Assembly (NCBI GenBank): GCA_030762175.1
Contig: CM060837.1
Span: forward strand, 9,442,001 to 9,506,000
Direction: 5' to 3'
Length of the DNA: 64,000 nucleotides
Origin: Metallyticus violacea
Lineage: Eukaryota > Arthropoda > Insecta > Mantodea > Metallyticidae
Shown one piece after another: positions 45,991 to 57,913 of the stretch. The translations under genes were made by a program, and so were the position numbers. The notes beneath the pieces were generated by a model. That model did no database searches, was not told where the DNA came from, and saw only the letters and a program-made list of their open reading frames with translations. Numbering within the stretch: position 1 is the stretch's first letter; each line of letters opens with the position of its first letter.

Positions 45991-47164
45991 GGTTAATGCT
46001 TATAGTGAAGAATGGGGAGGGGTGTAAGTAAATGGAAGGAGGGCTCAAGAGTAAAGGTTTCATTCATGTTTATGTATTTATATATAAAATTATTAATAGA
46101 AAACGTAAATATATCGATGTGTTTGTATGTTTGTATGTATATGACCATTTTGATTGTTACAAGGACAATATTAGCATGTACTGCCGTAAGGCCCATAGGA
46201 CAGTTATACTTGAATGTATTTTAAAACTGGTACAATAAAACGTCCATTTGTTGCTGCTAGTGAAAATTACAGGTCACTCAATGTAGGTGCGTATTAAACG
46301 TAATACATGTAGAGTCTTAGGGGGTCATTTCGAGAAAAAGTAATGGTGATCTTAAGTTAGAGAGTAACTTTAATATTTTTCTAAACAGTTGAATATTTAC
46401 TTGACCTTTGAATTTCTGTAAAACAGGACCTTTCTTTGTTGCATTGCTTTGAGAATCACTCTGCAATCACGAAACACATCCGCACGGATTTCCGCAAAGC
46501 TTGATACGGCGTTTTTATTTCATTTATTCGAAAATGTGCTAAGACTGTAAGTTATTTTTTGTCTAGTCTACGAGAAAAACATGCCATACCGTACTACATG
46601 TAGATGTATGTAGGTACAATGTAATGAAAACTTTTTTGCGCAAATAGTACAACTCAAGTTACAGTGTCATCCAAAAAGAAAGTTTCCCTATATTTTTTTT
46701 TTCTCTGAAAAACAATGACAACAATTAAGTGAGGGATTGGCACATTTTTTTGGGTTGTGTTATAACATTCAAGGAGTTTTACACGCCTGCCCACACTGCT
46801 TGGCGGTAATCAAAGGTGCCACGTGTAAGAATGTCCGGCTGTCAATTACATGACAGTAAAAAAAACAGCTGCGCATATCCATCGCGATCTATCCACTGCT
46901 TATGAGCATCCAAATGGCCTGACGGTGGCGTACATGGTTAATGTAGGGCCGCCAAATTGTGCACTTTAATCATGCCGTTCTTGCAGAAGACAGTGTTGTT
47001 GAACAATATCATCACAAACCTGTATTTTTCTACTCGGATTGTCTCGTAAAAAGATTAATTTTATAGCGGTGTTGCTTGACACTTGACATCGAGCCCTGGC
47101 TTATATTTGAATTGTGTGGTAGATACTTTTGGGTTTTCTTGCACACGGAGAACGCACTGTTCAG
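45991..47164. other. Mostly unassigned, with a possible terminal repeat
   Basis: GTGTCATCCAAAAAGAAAGT near 46666-46685 resembles a mariner/Tc1 terminus and might belong to the relic that follows on the minus strand; no partner was found. Other frames are short and unrecognised. Confidence 0.35.
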
Positions 47165-48110
47165 TAAAGAATTGCACTTTTTTGATAATATAATGATGTA
47201 TCTCAATATAGCCCCTATTGATGCAATGAACTTGGCCCACTTTCTGTCAGTCTTCAAAGACATGCTATTTTTTTAAACAGATCCTTCAGAATTGCCTCCG
47301 CAGCCTTTACCGCTGATGAAATAAAATGCCTCCCACGAAGATGTTTCTTTAATTTGGAGAAAACGAAAAAGTCGCCCGGACAGGGAGGGCGAGGGACATA
47401 CTCCACATTGATTTTAGTGAGATATTCATTAACATTTGCAATGTGCGGCCTTGCATTATCGTGATGAAATGTGGTTTTCGCGTGTGATGTGACGTTGCAT
47501 AGTTTTCAGAACATCTCTGTAGTACTGCCCAATTACAGTTGTGTGTACAGCTACTACATTGCTCGTAAATCATTCCGTGAATATTAAAAAATGAGCTAAC
47601 CATAACTTAAGTTGCAACCACTTTTGCTTTTTTTGGTGGAGTTTTCCACACACAGCTTTGACGTTTGCTGTCATGATCGACTTCATCAGCAGAGATTACC
47701 TTTGAAACTCCGCATCTTCCTGTAACACCATCCTCAACAGCATGCAAACCTGCACAATTTTTTTCGGGAATCAGCAGAAGTCAAGTGCACAAACACGTCT
47801 AATGTGCAACTTTTCAGTTACCAACGTGAGGGTGTCAATTTTCACAATTTCTGCAAGTGATGTTAATAATTCGACGATTCTCTTTCACAGTGACATCAAT
47901 TGCGTAAGTTTTCTTTCGTGATAGCTCATAACTGGAGATCCGCGTCCACCTTCCTTTCAAATTGATTGCTCCCCTATTTTAAACCATATTCGAGCTGTGC
48001 TATAGGAAAGAACAAACTCCCCTTAGGCCTCCTGCATAGACCTCAGCTGAAGATTTGTTGAGACGAAAGCAAAATTTCATAGCAGCTCGTGTCACCTCCA
48101 TTTTGCTGTG
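47165..48110 (-). pseudogene. mariner transposase relic (family M1)
   Basis: Minus-strand order: MEVTRAAMKFCFRLNKSSAE (N-terminal helix-turn-helix start), VTVKENRRIINITCRN, KQSCVWKTPPKKAKV, MVSSFFNIHGMIYEQ (usual VFFDxxGMVHHEF), a worn middle, then FSPN region blocks and CLKTDRKWAKFIASIGAILR (usual CFxDWQKRWxKCIASxGDYF). Shares sequence with the copies at 13150-13640 and 23555-23720; this is the most complete of the three. Confidence 0.75.
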
Positions 48111-49283
48111 GGCGGAATTGAACTGGTAACGTGCACACCTCTCATAGGCGGGAACCGGAAGTGACAACAATGAAATTGAACAAACCTTGTACATTGGGCA
48201 CTCCATTTAATGTTGTAGATATAGAATAATTAAGATTAAAGCGAAAGTAGCAAAAATCAACAACTACATTTTTGAGTTTCCAGTTTATGGCCATCCCAGC
48301 ACACCGGTAAAACACCGGGAAGTGTTTCTTCCGCAATAAACCAATAAAGAGGCAAGTAACGGTAATGACATTTAGAACTGCGCTATTTGAACTACTTCAT
48401 CCACGTAAGGCACTTAGTAAAATGATTAAATTCTTCAATAACCCTGTACAATTCAAAAGTATTTCCATCGTGCTTTCTAACTTCCTGAAAACTTTGTGAA
48501 ATTCAGTCATAAAGGATTGTGTTTTAATCTATCATATTTTCTTTTTACCATCATATAAAGCCCTTGTTCTAATACAGTTTGTGTTAAAATTTATTCCCAT
48601 ATAAAATGGCATTTTTCTTTCTTTCTTTTTCTTTCTTCTTTTTCTTTTTCTTCTTTTTTTTCTTCTTCTTCTTCTTCTTCTTCTTGAGTTTTGTTAAAAC
48701 GGTCCTCGATCTATGAAAAAAAAAAAAAAACTTTTCTATTTCAATAATGACCAAGCTCAACGCTGCTTAGTCTTAAAGTCAACCATCATTGAGTGGGTAA
48801 CTTTAAAGTTCAATCCTATAATATTTTAATTTTTAAATAACATAATTAGCTTCTCATCCACCAGATGCTGTTAAGTGCAGGTTTTCTGTTTCCTGCAGTA
48901 AAGCGAGTTAGATTTTGCACTTTGAAAAAGTTATTTACATGCACGCAAATCATATTTAACCTCAAGTCGTAAAAATGCCATTCATTTCATTATCGTCCGC
49001 TATACGGCGCAGCAACAGCGGTCATAAATTTTTATGCCTTCCATCATGTCCTTCAGAGCACAAGTGAACGGAAAAAACAGGCCGCTATCTTGAGCGTTAC
49101 TGGTTTCGTTGTAAAGGTAAGGGCGGGGGGATCGCTTTATCCCATTTCGAGGAGATAATGAACTTGGAAAAAATAATTATATTTGTATATTATGGAAGTT
49201 GACGATGCAAGGTTAAAACGTTATAGCTTGATTAACTTTCCCACACGATAGAAATAAATTAACTATGTCATCATGATGAGCAG
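48111..49283. other. AT-rich stretch with one microsatellite
   Basis: Nothing recognised other than the pyrimidine microsatellite at 48611-48685. Confidence 0.4.
48611..48685. repeat. (TTTC)n/(TTC)n pyrimidine microsatellite
   Basis: A pyrimidine-only strand with changing unit, ending in an uninterrupted (TTC) run. Confidence 0.9.
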
Positions 49284-50419
49284 CAGGGCCTATAAGTTCA
49301 AGCATTATTTTGATTAAAATAGGCAGGCAAAAGGCACGTAAAATACTGAAAATCGGCATTTATTAAAAGTGAAAACAAGAGTAATATCACTCATTATTTA
49401 TGAAAATGGCTGTTTAAGATATTTAATACTTTTTATTCACATAATTAAAGTACTTAAGCTTGATTTCCTTGATTACAAGCAACAACAAGATGTTTTTTCA
49501 AGGTATCAATTGTCATAGTCAGAGAGAACATTTTTCATCGTGGAAAAAGAACGTTCTGCTTCTACTGAAGTGATTGGAGCATGTTTAAAACAAGTTATTT
49601 TGGAAGGACTCATACCAGTTACAACAGAACATTCACCTTTTAGGAAATCATGGAAATGATGATTGAAACAAAGTAAAGTAGTTTTGAATAGTCCTGGTGA
49701 TTGAGCAAAAATGCAGTAATTTTTGGTCCAGTTCATTTTGTTTATGCATTTGTAGGGGGAAAAGGTTAGTATCTCTCTTACTTCCGTACTGAACACATTG
49801 TAGGGACGGTTTATTGTGCAGCTGTATCGCTTTCATCTTTCTCGCATGCAGTTGTTTGTTACATTTATGTAGCTGAGGAGTTACTCCCACCACAAATTTC
49901 CTAGAATTGTTTCGCGCAGATCGATACAAAGGCATTCGCCAGCACTATTTAAACTACAGTACTTCCCTTATCCTCTCTATTTCCTGATATTCGTATGCCC
50001 GAGGTAACCTTGCGTTCCGTTCGCTAATGTAGGTGCTGCTATTTAAAGAGCTTAAGTGATAGGTTGAGGAGAAAGTTTTTGAGTGCTTGAAAGGAAATAA
50101 ATGTATAATAAAATTCTTAATAGACGTTATATACGGTAAACATGTTATTTAATTTTTCTAACTTTTTTTCTCTTCGATATATTGTAATTCTTTATGTGCT
50201 TTTTAAAATTGCAGAAATAATCCAAATGATCGAAAATGGGGTAAAAAAGTTTTAAACCGTGATATAGGCAACAGAAGCCAACATAGGCCAAAAGGAGGTG
50301 AGGCAAAATAATAACTGACCCTACTTAGCCCAAATTTAGGTAAACATGTTCATTTCTATCTGACTCTTAAATAAATGTACCCTTATAGAAAAGGCATTTT
50401 GCCTCATTTCCGGGCTCTG
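49284..50419 (-). mobile_element. hAT-derived element, copy 1
   Basis: Ends read CAGGGCCTATAAG (49284) and, as reverse complement of the right end, CAGAGCCCGGAAATG (50419): short hAT-like termini. The whole 1136-bp unit is repeated at 54120-55295 in the same orientation. The minus strand carries a hAT dimerisation-domain frame at 49796-49506. No N-terminal or catalytic region is present, so this is an internally deleted derivative. Flanking 8-mers (ATGAGCAG, ATAATAAG) match at 5 of 8. Confidence 0.65.
49455..49935 (-). pseudogene. hAT C-terminal dimerisation-domain relic (copy 1)
   Basis: Minus frames 49935-49648 and 49796-49506. The key block is CFKHAPITSVEAERSFSTMK then NVLSDYDN, the hAT dimerisation signature (usual YAPITSVxVERSFSxYKxxLxDxR). 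A worn continuation YLEKTSCCCL follows after a stop. Only this end of the transposase remains. Confidence 0.75.
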
Positions 50420-50829
50420 ATAATAAGAATGTATGCAAATGCATATTTGTATGTTCATAAATAAATAAATAATAATCGACAGCAGTAGATTGGCATTTTT
50501 GTTGGGTTATGTTGTGTTTCCAATAATTATTGCAAACCCACATTTAACATTTGTACATTTTTTCTTTTGAAAAAGTAATGATTAACATGTTCTAGAATTG
50601 CGCCATAAGTCACCCCTATTTTTTTAAACGTTGTATCATGTTTATGTAATTTATTTATATAAATTATAACTTGAAATATCATGTATTGACAAATAAGGGT
50701 ATTTTAGCAATAACAGAACCAAATGTTAGCAGCAATTGGAACAGTTGGTACAAACAACTAATAGTTGAAAAACGTGATAGCGGAAGTTGACCAAGATGGC
50801 GGATACGAGTAGTTTATTCCATCGAAAAG
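50420..50829. other. AT-rich spacer, nothing recognised
   Basis: No shared repeats or supported frames. Confidence 0.4.
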
Positions 50830-51355
50830 CGCTTAGTTGCGAGTGTTTGGGTTCGTGAAAGACCGCACACTGGCATACAATGCAACAAATTATGACGCAA
50901 TTCAAACAGACTTTTTGCATTGTCAAAGACAGCCCACGAAGTGGTCACCAGTCATCAGATGAACTAAGTGTGCTGCAGTTGCAATCATCTGGTAAATCAA
51001 CACGCAAACTGGCAGTCGAACTTGGAGTACCATGCTCAACAATGCGTCGTCACAGCTGATACCATTTCGTCCTGTTTCGTCAGTTAACTTAGTGATGCTG
51101 ATATGAACATATGCTTTATTACTTCAGGACACGTCTTTATGTTTCTGATGAGTGTGCAGGTTACCGAAGCAATCGCGATCGGAATATCGTTTTTTTGGGC
51201 AAAGAAAATGCACATTTCACCTTGCAATTGAACATAATCCCTCGCGTTTTTTGGGCACGTGTTGTGCTTGGGCCAGATTTTTTTTTGAAGGGCCTGTTAA
51301 TGGAATAAACCATCTATGGTGCGCCGGCCCATTTCGCGTTTCCTATTCACGATGA
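50830..51355 (+). pseudogene. Tc1/mariner-superfamily transposase relic
   Basis: Plus-strand blocks: FKQTFCIVKDSPRSGHQSSD; GKSTRKLAVELGVPCSTMRR; VSDECAGYRSNRDRN, with the first catalytic Asp (about 51138-51182); GKENAHFTLQLNI; ARVVLGPDFFLKGLLM; then a jump to GAPAHFAF, part of the second catalytic block, with the intervening stretch deleted. It ends abruptly at about 51355. Confidence 0.7.
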
Positions 51356-54119
51356 TTACCGTTGTATTATTAATATTAACCTCCTACCTGTAGTTCCTTT
51401 CTTTTTCCAAACCGGAAGAACTTTTTTGATGTTGGAATGGGTTGTTTGAGGGATCAGGATATCGTTATTCTGAAAGGGTTAAATCATTGTAGGCAAAATG
51501 GAGTTAGTGTGTGGAAATCAAGTAAGACTACAATAAAAATAATGAAACTAGTTTCCCCATCAGGTGTCATTTTAATGCTTAGGTAGATAAATGATTGGAT
51601 TTCCTCGCATTTGGGGAAATGTTGCATATCTGGCACGAAGAGCGTGAAAAACGTTATTTTCGCCAATCATCGGTGACACCCCGTTACTATGTGATAAGTT
51701 ACTGTGCTTAGTGGAATATTACTTTTCTGAAATGTTATTAAAAGGCTATAAAGTCAAATTAAACGAATATGCACCACGTTCTACAAGTCTGGTCTAAGTG
51801 CTTGACTGGGAAGTGAGTGCTGATCCAATTTCACAGAAACTTTACTTGGTGCACTGTCTGAATTAGCCGTATGTTGCTTCCGTCAAGGAGCGGTTGTAGT
51901 GGAAGTGTTAACAGACAGGCTGGCATTCCATGAGTAACTTAGCTCTGGTTAGCGCAACGTCACCGCTAATTACGCGCCCCAGTCTACTGAGTTGTTTGCT
52001 TGAGTAAAATTCAAAGAAGGAAATCGCTCTCACAACTGCATGCATACTGTCGTTAATAGCAGTTTTGTAAGTTAAACTTCAGTACAACAATTTGTACTGA
52101 TACGCTTTCTTAGTATTTGGCTATTATCCATTGTAAATGCTACACGTTCTTCGATAGAAAAACTATACCCTCAACAAGAACTCTCTCGTGATATTAAAAC
52201 AACTTTTGTTTGAAACAAGTAGCATCAGAAAAAAGTTATTATGTTTGGGTGAGCATGATAAATGGAACATCCTGTATGTATGTAATTATCGTTTAAAAAA
52301 AAACCTAAGGGATATAAAGGAAAGTGTTTTTTTTTTATTTATTTTTTTTTTTTTGTTGTGCTGTGGATAAATCAATTGATATAGCTATGTATGGTGTAAT
52401 GATGATTAAACAACAAATATTCTAATTTTCATGACTCTGAAGTTATCCATCATGAACTACAAAACACAAGTGTGAAATTGGCGAGAAAGTTATGGTATTA
52501 AACGTTACTAATCAATTTTGTAACAAATTTAGACGACTCAGAAACGAGTGGCGTTACAGATATGAGAAAGGAGCACATGTCAAGTTATGATTAACATTAT
52601 CTGCAGCGTTGCCCATGTAAGCAGATCATTTTAAAAGTGAATTATGTAATAATCTTTGTATCTTTTTTACGGTTTAGCTAAACATGGCTCAGGGTCTTAA
52701 ATTACTACACTTTAATACATTTTTCAGTTTTGCGGAATGATACGTTCTGTTTCAGACTTGCGTGTTGTAATTTTCTTTTGCTGGTTAGAGTATAGTGTTT
52801 TTTAAACACCAGTGAAATATTTTATTAACACAGAGTTTACAGTATGATTTTTATACTTTATTTAGACATAAAAAATGAAGGTAGAAAATAAGGAAATGTG
52901 GGTATACATAATGAAAATTCATTTGTTGAACTAGATATTCAAATTAAAAAAACGCTTTGTTTTTATGATTTTCGCTGATTGCGTTTACTTTCTGAAAATG
53001 TAAGAAATGTATTTAAATTTTTATTATACGAATTTTATTTGTTATAAGTTAATTTTCATTTATCTGCCCAATTCTTTACTCGTAATGGTGCGAGAAACGA
53101 AATTTAAATATTTTTACTGTTTTTTGAATTAATATATTTTATATCAAATGTATACATTTACATTTATTGCGAAGTAGGGTAGAATGGTGTTTTTGGAAGT
53201 GGTAGTTATTTGTATTTATTAATTCATAACCCCATAATATGAAAGTTTTGCAGGAAAGTGGGCTGCCTTGAAAAGAATTCACGCACACGTAATATTATCG
53301 TTATGGTAGGCACGCCAAACTTAAATAGTAAATCACTGCAAGAGACTGTGAAGAAAGTATTTGCTGTGTTTCGAAGCAGTTATGTGACAATAAGCACTTG
53401 GTCTGCTTAACGTATTTTCCACTTATAGCGCACTGTTTGAGCTACGTTTCCGTCTGTATGTGACCTTCATGAGCATTTGCCTTTTCCATGCAGTATATGA
53501 ATAAACACAATCGTTCGGCGTATCTACGTAGGTGGTTTCCATATTAGCTTAACCTCAACCTTTCACATGCCTGCGGACGTTAGGCAAATGTGTGGAAATG
53601 AGCTTCTAAATTTCACAGTTTGCTCTAGAAAACCGGTTCATGGGTTACAAGTCTTATTCGGGAGTGGAAATGGCAAAGATGCGCAGTCAATCGTTTTCAT
53701 ATGTTTAACAGCATTAATAATGAAACAGTTGACAACTGGGTTTCAAATGGAATATCATAGTTTGTTTTATGCATCCTTGAATTTTTTTATACTGTTACTG
53801 GTAGTATTTTTCCAAGAACTTAATTTTCTACCATGGAAAACATAAAAAAGTAAACTCACAGTAAACGGGTCTCTGGAAAATAATATACAGCATGTTCAAT
53901 AGGGCTGCATTTAGGTTTGTGAAATTAGTAATAAGTGGCTACGCTTGTAGTTTTTCTTTTGTTATAGGAATAATTTATAGCGTATTTAAATAGGTATTTA
54001 ATTTGATGGTTTTATGCGCTGCAACAAGCGCTGCAACAACAAGCAGCTACATAATTTAGTCCACTATTATTGTGAATATATCAGTGCCAATGCCTTAATG
54101 AGAGAAAATCTTTTATTTG
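51356..54119. other. About 2.8 kb with nothing recognised
   Basis: AT-rich; frames such as 53567-53845 plus have no recognised domain. No shared repeat detected by eye. Confidence 0.4.
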
Positions 54120-55295
54120 CAGTCTATTTATTCCTAATGAAGTTTAGATATTTATTTTGGCTAACATAAAAGGGCAAAAAGGCACTTAAAATATTGCAAA
54201 TAAAGCTGTAATATAATTAAAATAGGCATTTATTAAAAGTGAAAGCAGAGTAATGTCACTCAGTTTTAATGAAAATAGACATTTAAGATATTTACTTTAT
54301 TTATCGCCCAATTTAAGGACTTCACGTAACTTTTCTTGTTTACAAGCAATAATAAGATATTTTCCAAACTATCAACTGTTATAGTCAGCCGCTTGTCATT
54401 TTTCATCATGGAAAAAGAACGTTCTACTTCCATTTAAGTGATTGGAGCATATTTAAAGCAAGCTATTTCGGAAGGACTCATAACAGTTACAACAGAACAT
54501 TCACCTTACAGGGCACCATGAAAATGTTGATCAAGACGAAGTAAAGTAGTTTTGAATAGTCCTGGAGAATGAGAAAAAGATGCGCAGTGGTTTCTGGTCG
54601 AGTTCATATACTGTTTATGGGTTTATAGGGGAATCAAGTTAATATCTCTCTTACTTCCGTACTGAACACATTGTAGAGACGGTTTATTGCATAGCTATAC
54701 CGCTCTCATCTTTCTCACTTGCAATTGTTTGTCATATTTATGCAGCTGAGAAGTTACTCATATCACAAATTTCCTAGAATTGTCTCGCGCAGATAGACAC
54801 AAGATCATTCGCCAGGACTATTCAAAACTACAACGCTTACTTCCCTTATGCTATTTCCTGGTATTCATATGCCGGAAGTAACCGTGCGTTCCTTTCACTA
54901 ATGAGGTTATTTAAGGAGCTTAAGAGAATGGGTTGAGGAGAAACATTTTGACTGCTTGAAAAGAAACGAAAGTATAACAAGATTCTCGATAGATATTTTT
55001 CTGGGGTGAACATGTCATTTTATTATTTTTTTAACTCATTTTGATATACTGAAATTCTTGATGTGCTTTTTAAAATGCGTAAATAATAGCAGAAAAAAGC
55101 CATAACTGTCCAAAACAGGGAAAAGGAGAGAGGTTAAACCTTAAAATGGGCAACAGAAGCCAAAAGAGGGGGGAAAGTCAAAATGAAAAGTAGTCCTACC
55201 GACCCCAAATGTAAGGTAAACATATTCATTTCTCTCTTACTTTGAAATATATTCACCCAGATAGAGAAGGCATCTTGCATAACTTCCGAACTCTG
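54120..55295 (-). mobile_element. hAT-derived element, copy 2
   Basis: Collinear with 49284-50419 over its length, including TTAAAAGTGAAAGCAGAGTAAT, CATGGAAAAAGAACGTTCTA and the right end CATCTTGCATAACTTCCGAA followed by CTCTG. The dimerisation frame is more decayed than in copy 1. Same orientation, about 4.8 kb apart. No convincing flanking duplication. Confidence 0.7.
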
Positions 55296-55829
55296 ATCAT
55301 AGCAGTTCATTTGTAGATATATAACGCCTAAAAATTATTCTGAGATGTTTTTACCTACAGTGAACATATATTGACTTTAGGATATTGAATGGCTAGTTAA
55401 AGCATAACCAAACCCAAACATTTTGTAGCTTGTATTAATGTTTATTCCCTAGCTTTGTAAGCTCATATCAAGTTAAATCAGCTATTATAATTAGATTTCA
55501 GGTAGCGCACAACTGTTGGTGTGTAGGGTAATGTAGGAATGACAAAACGAAGCAAGTAAAGGGTGCGGGCTGTCTATCGTATCAAAGTTAGCTCAGCAGG
55601 TAAATAATCACTTAAGATCAAAATATCGTAAAATACAGTTTACATTTTACACAAAACAGTTTGTCAATGTTCGTGTACATGTTTAAACTGAAGTTGCAAG
55701 CTTGGGCATGCAATTCAGATACTAACGATGAGGCGAGCAGTGCGCGGATACCTTAAGTATTTGTAATGCATGTGAAGGTAGTAGCTTGTGTTTGGTTTGA
55801 GCGAAGCTTTGTCAGCGAGTGGTAGCGCG
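55296..55829. other. AT-rich spacer
   Basis: Nothing recognised. Confidence 0.4.
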
Positions 55830-56011
55830 TTCGTGTGTTTGTTAGTTGGTGTTTTCATAGCGAGTTTTATGTACTATACACATGTGAGAATGGATTGTTG
55901 CATTCGCAAGAAAATATCCTGGCAATCCAGTTCCAGGTAGAGAAACTGTTTCCCATCTTGTTAAAAAGTTACGAAAGACAGAAACTCTCATTGATAAGAA
56001 ATGTCTCCCGA
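55830..56011 (+). pseudogene. Tc1/mariner-type N-terminal DNA-binding domain relic
   Basis: The plus strand reads SEFYVLYTCENGLLHSQENI, then after a frame change GNPVPGRETVSHLVKKLRKT and ETLIDKKC: the P(V)P-x-R-x-TV-x-x-LVKK-x-R-x-TxTLxDKK pattern at the start of insect mariner-like transposases. Truncated by, or adjacent to, a SINE-B. Confidence 0.55.
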
Positions 56012-56310
56012 ACAGCCGTACTGGTGGTTACCATATTTGCCTTCTAAACCCGAGATCGCGGGTTCAAACCCGGTCAGGACCAGTGAATTTTATCGGGCGT
56101 AAAAATCTTAAGTATGGCTTCTTTCGGAAGGGAAGTAAAGCCGTGGGTCCCGTGTCTTACATTTACGGCACGAAAAAGAACCTCAAGCCTGAATGAAGAG
56201 ACCTCTGAGCAAAATTTGTCGGCCGTTTCACGTCCTGAATTGAATGGGACGCTGATGACCTGAGATGTTAAAGAGCGTCCTAAAATAAAACAAATAAAAA
56301 AAAAAAAACG
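56012..56310 (+). repeat. SINE-B copy, full length
   Basis: Head GCCGTACTGGTGGTTACCAT, B box GGGTTCAAACCCGG, full body, GAGATGTTAAAGAGCGTCCT and an A-rich tail. Possible target-site duplication ACAGCCGT before and ACGGCCGT after. It sits at the end of the transposase fragment above. Confidence 0.9.
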
Positions 56311-56779
56311 GCCGTGTTCTTACGGAAGAAAAGTTAGCATGGTCTTCAGCCATTCAAAACGAAATGAGTTAGTAGACTAAAGGAGGGAAATCACGAATTT
56401 GTCCACCACAAATGCAACTCTTTAGTATGAAAATTTAAACTTGGGCCCATAGTCGTAGCAAAATAAGTATCTAGGAAAGTAAAATATTATTAAGCTATAA
56501 CAAAAATATGTGTTGTAAGCACACGATCTCGTTTTTCGAATGCTGCCAACTGTAATACAGATTATGAAGTGTGCCAACGTGCCCTGGGACCCAAGCAACA
56601 GAGTGGGTGGATGCGTTTATACGCTAGCCGGATTTTGCCGTAACAGTAGATTTGGGGGTAAGTTTTGCAGACGGGTTGCTCTGCCCTATTCCTACATTGT
56701 TTTAAAGGGGAAAAGGGCAACGCCTAGAGTCAGCAACCCCACGCTATACATTAGCAAGCAGAACAAGATAAGGTAGTTT
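56311..56779. other. Spacer, nothing recognised
   Basis: A short open frame (56540-56776 plus) without recognised features. Confidence 0.35.
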
Positions 56780-57059
56780 ATAAAAGTAAAGTGTCAGGTC
56801 GGATTGCACACCTGCCACGAATCAGCGTTACTCGTGCGCAGGAGTGTGATGCGGGCGCGCACAGTCGCCCCCTAGCTGTCCTCCGAGCAAGACGTCTCGA
56901 CAGTTGAAAAGCGACAGGCAGCCGAGTGTGTCGTTGTCAACATTCTTTTGTCTTCCGTTCGTAATGTGCGTTACATACCCGCAAGTCACGCTCCCAGTCG
57001 TGGCGACACAGTGTGGTGTTGGAATACGGCGGCGCCCAAGAGAATGCAATGGTTGAAAG
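56780..57059 (+). promoter_or_regulatory. GC/CpG-rich patch; weak first-exon or promoter candidate
   Basis: A locally GC- and CG-dinucleotide-rich block (GATGCGGGCGCGCACAGTCG, CAGCCGAGTGTGTCGTTGTC) in otherwise AT-rich DNA. Near its end an ATG at 57044 reads MQWLK, directly followed by AAAG|GTAAATA, a plausible splice donor at 57060. No TATA box is evident and the downstream exon is not seen. It could equally be an old repeat. Confidence 0.25.
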
Positions 57060-57831
57060 GTAAATAAGTGCTTGTACTTTGCTTGAGAAATAAATAATTT
57101 TAAGAGGGACTATCATCAAAGGTTCGGCATTTATAATAGTAACAGTTAACGTATGTCGGAACGCTCTACTTGTTCTGCCGCAATTTTTATTATGTTCTGG
57201 GAACTCGGGAATTATTTTTGCCAGACATTGGAAATTTTAAACATATTCCACTAATTCCATTCATGAATATTAATCCAGCAAGCAGGTAGTGCAGAAATAG
57301 GTTGCCTAGGTTTTTGAACTTACGACTGACTTACTCCTGCCTTTTCAACAATATTTAGGTAGCTTAAATATTCCTTGTATAATCAGCATAGAGGAAGTAA
57401 AAGAAAATCTCTTAAGTATTTTAAAAGTTTCATATTTTGCGGTTGTTGCATAGGTTAGAACTAAATTAGCGATAGAAGAGGCAGACATTCTTTGTACATT
57501 GTGCGCTCAGGCAACAAGCATGAGCTATTTTTTTTTAGGTCAATGCATGTAATTATTTTTAGTATATATAATGCCTAAAATTATTTGTTGTATCTCAGAT
57601 CCTTCATAAAGTAGTAAACGCCCGCCAATTTTCAAGCATATTTTAGGCCTGCATGAACGCGCAGTAGGAAAACTGGTGAATATCGGTAATGGATGTACTA
57701 ATTCCATGTTGAGAGTAAGTTAATTTCTTTTTCTGTCATTTAATAAAGAGTAAATGATATGAAAAGTAAATACTGCTTCTAATAGTCGCGGTAAAAAAAA
57801 AGTGCCTTTCGGTAGTGTATTTTTTGTGCTG
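57060..57831. other. AT-rich stretch, nothing recognised
   Basis: Would be intron if the 57059 donor is real; otherwise unassigned. Confidence 0.35.
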
Positions 57832-57880
57832 AAATAATAACAATAATAATAATAATAATAATAATAGTAATAATAATAAC

Positions 57881-57912
<32 letters not shown>
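57832..57912. repeat. (AAT)n microsatellite
   Basis: A near-perfect AAT array with a few AAC and AGT interruptions. Confidence 0.95.

Positions 57913-57913
<1 letters not shown>

Noticed and set aside
53567..53845. 92-codon plus-strand frame
   Set aside because: No domain, no repeat, no splice support; likely chance.
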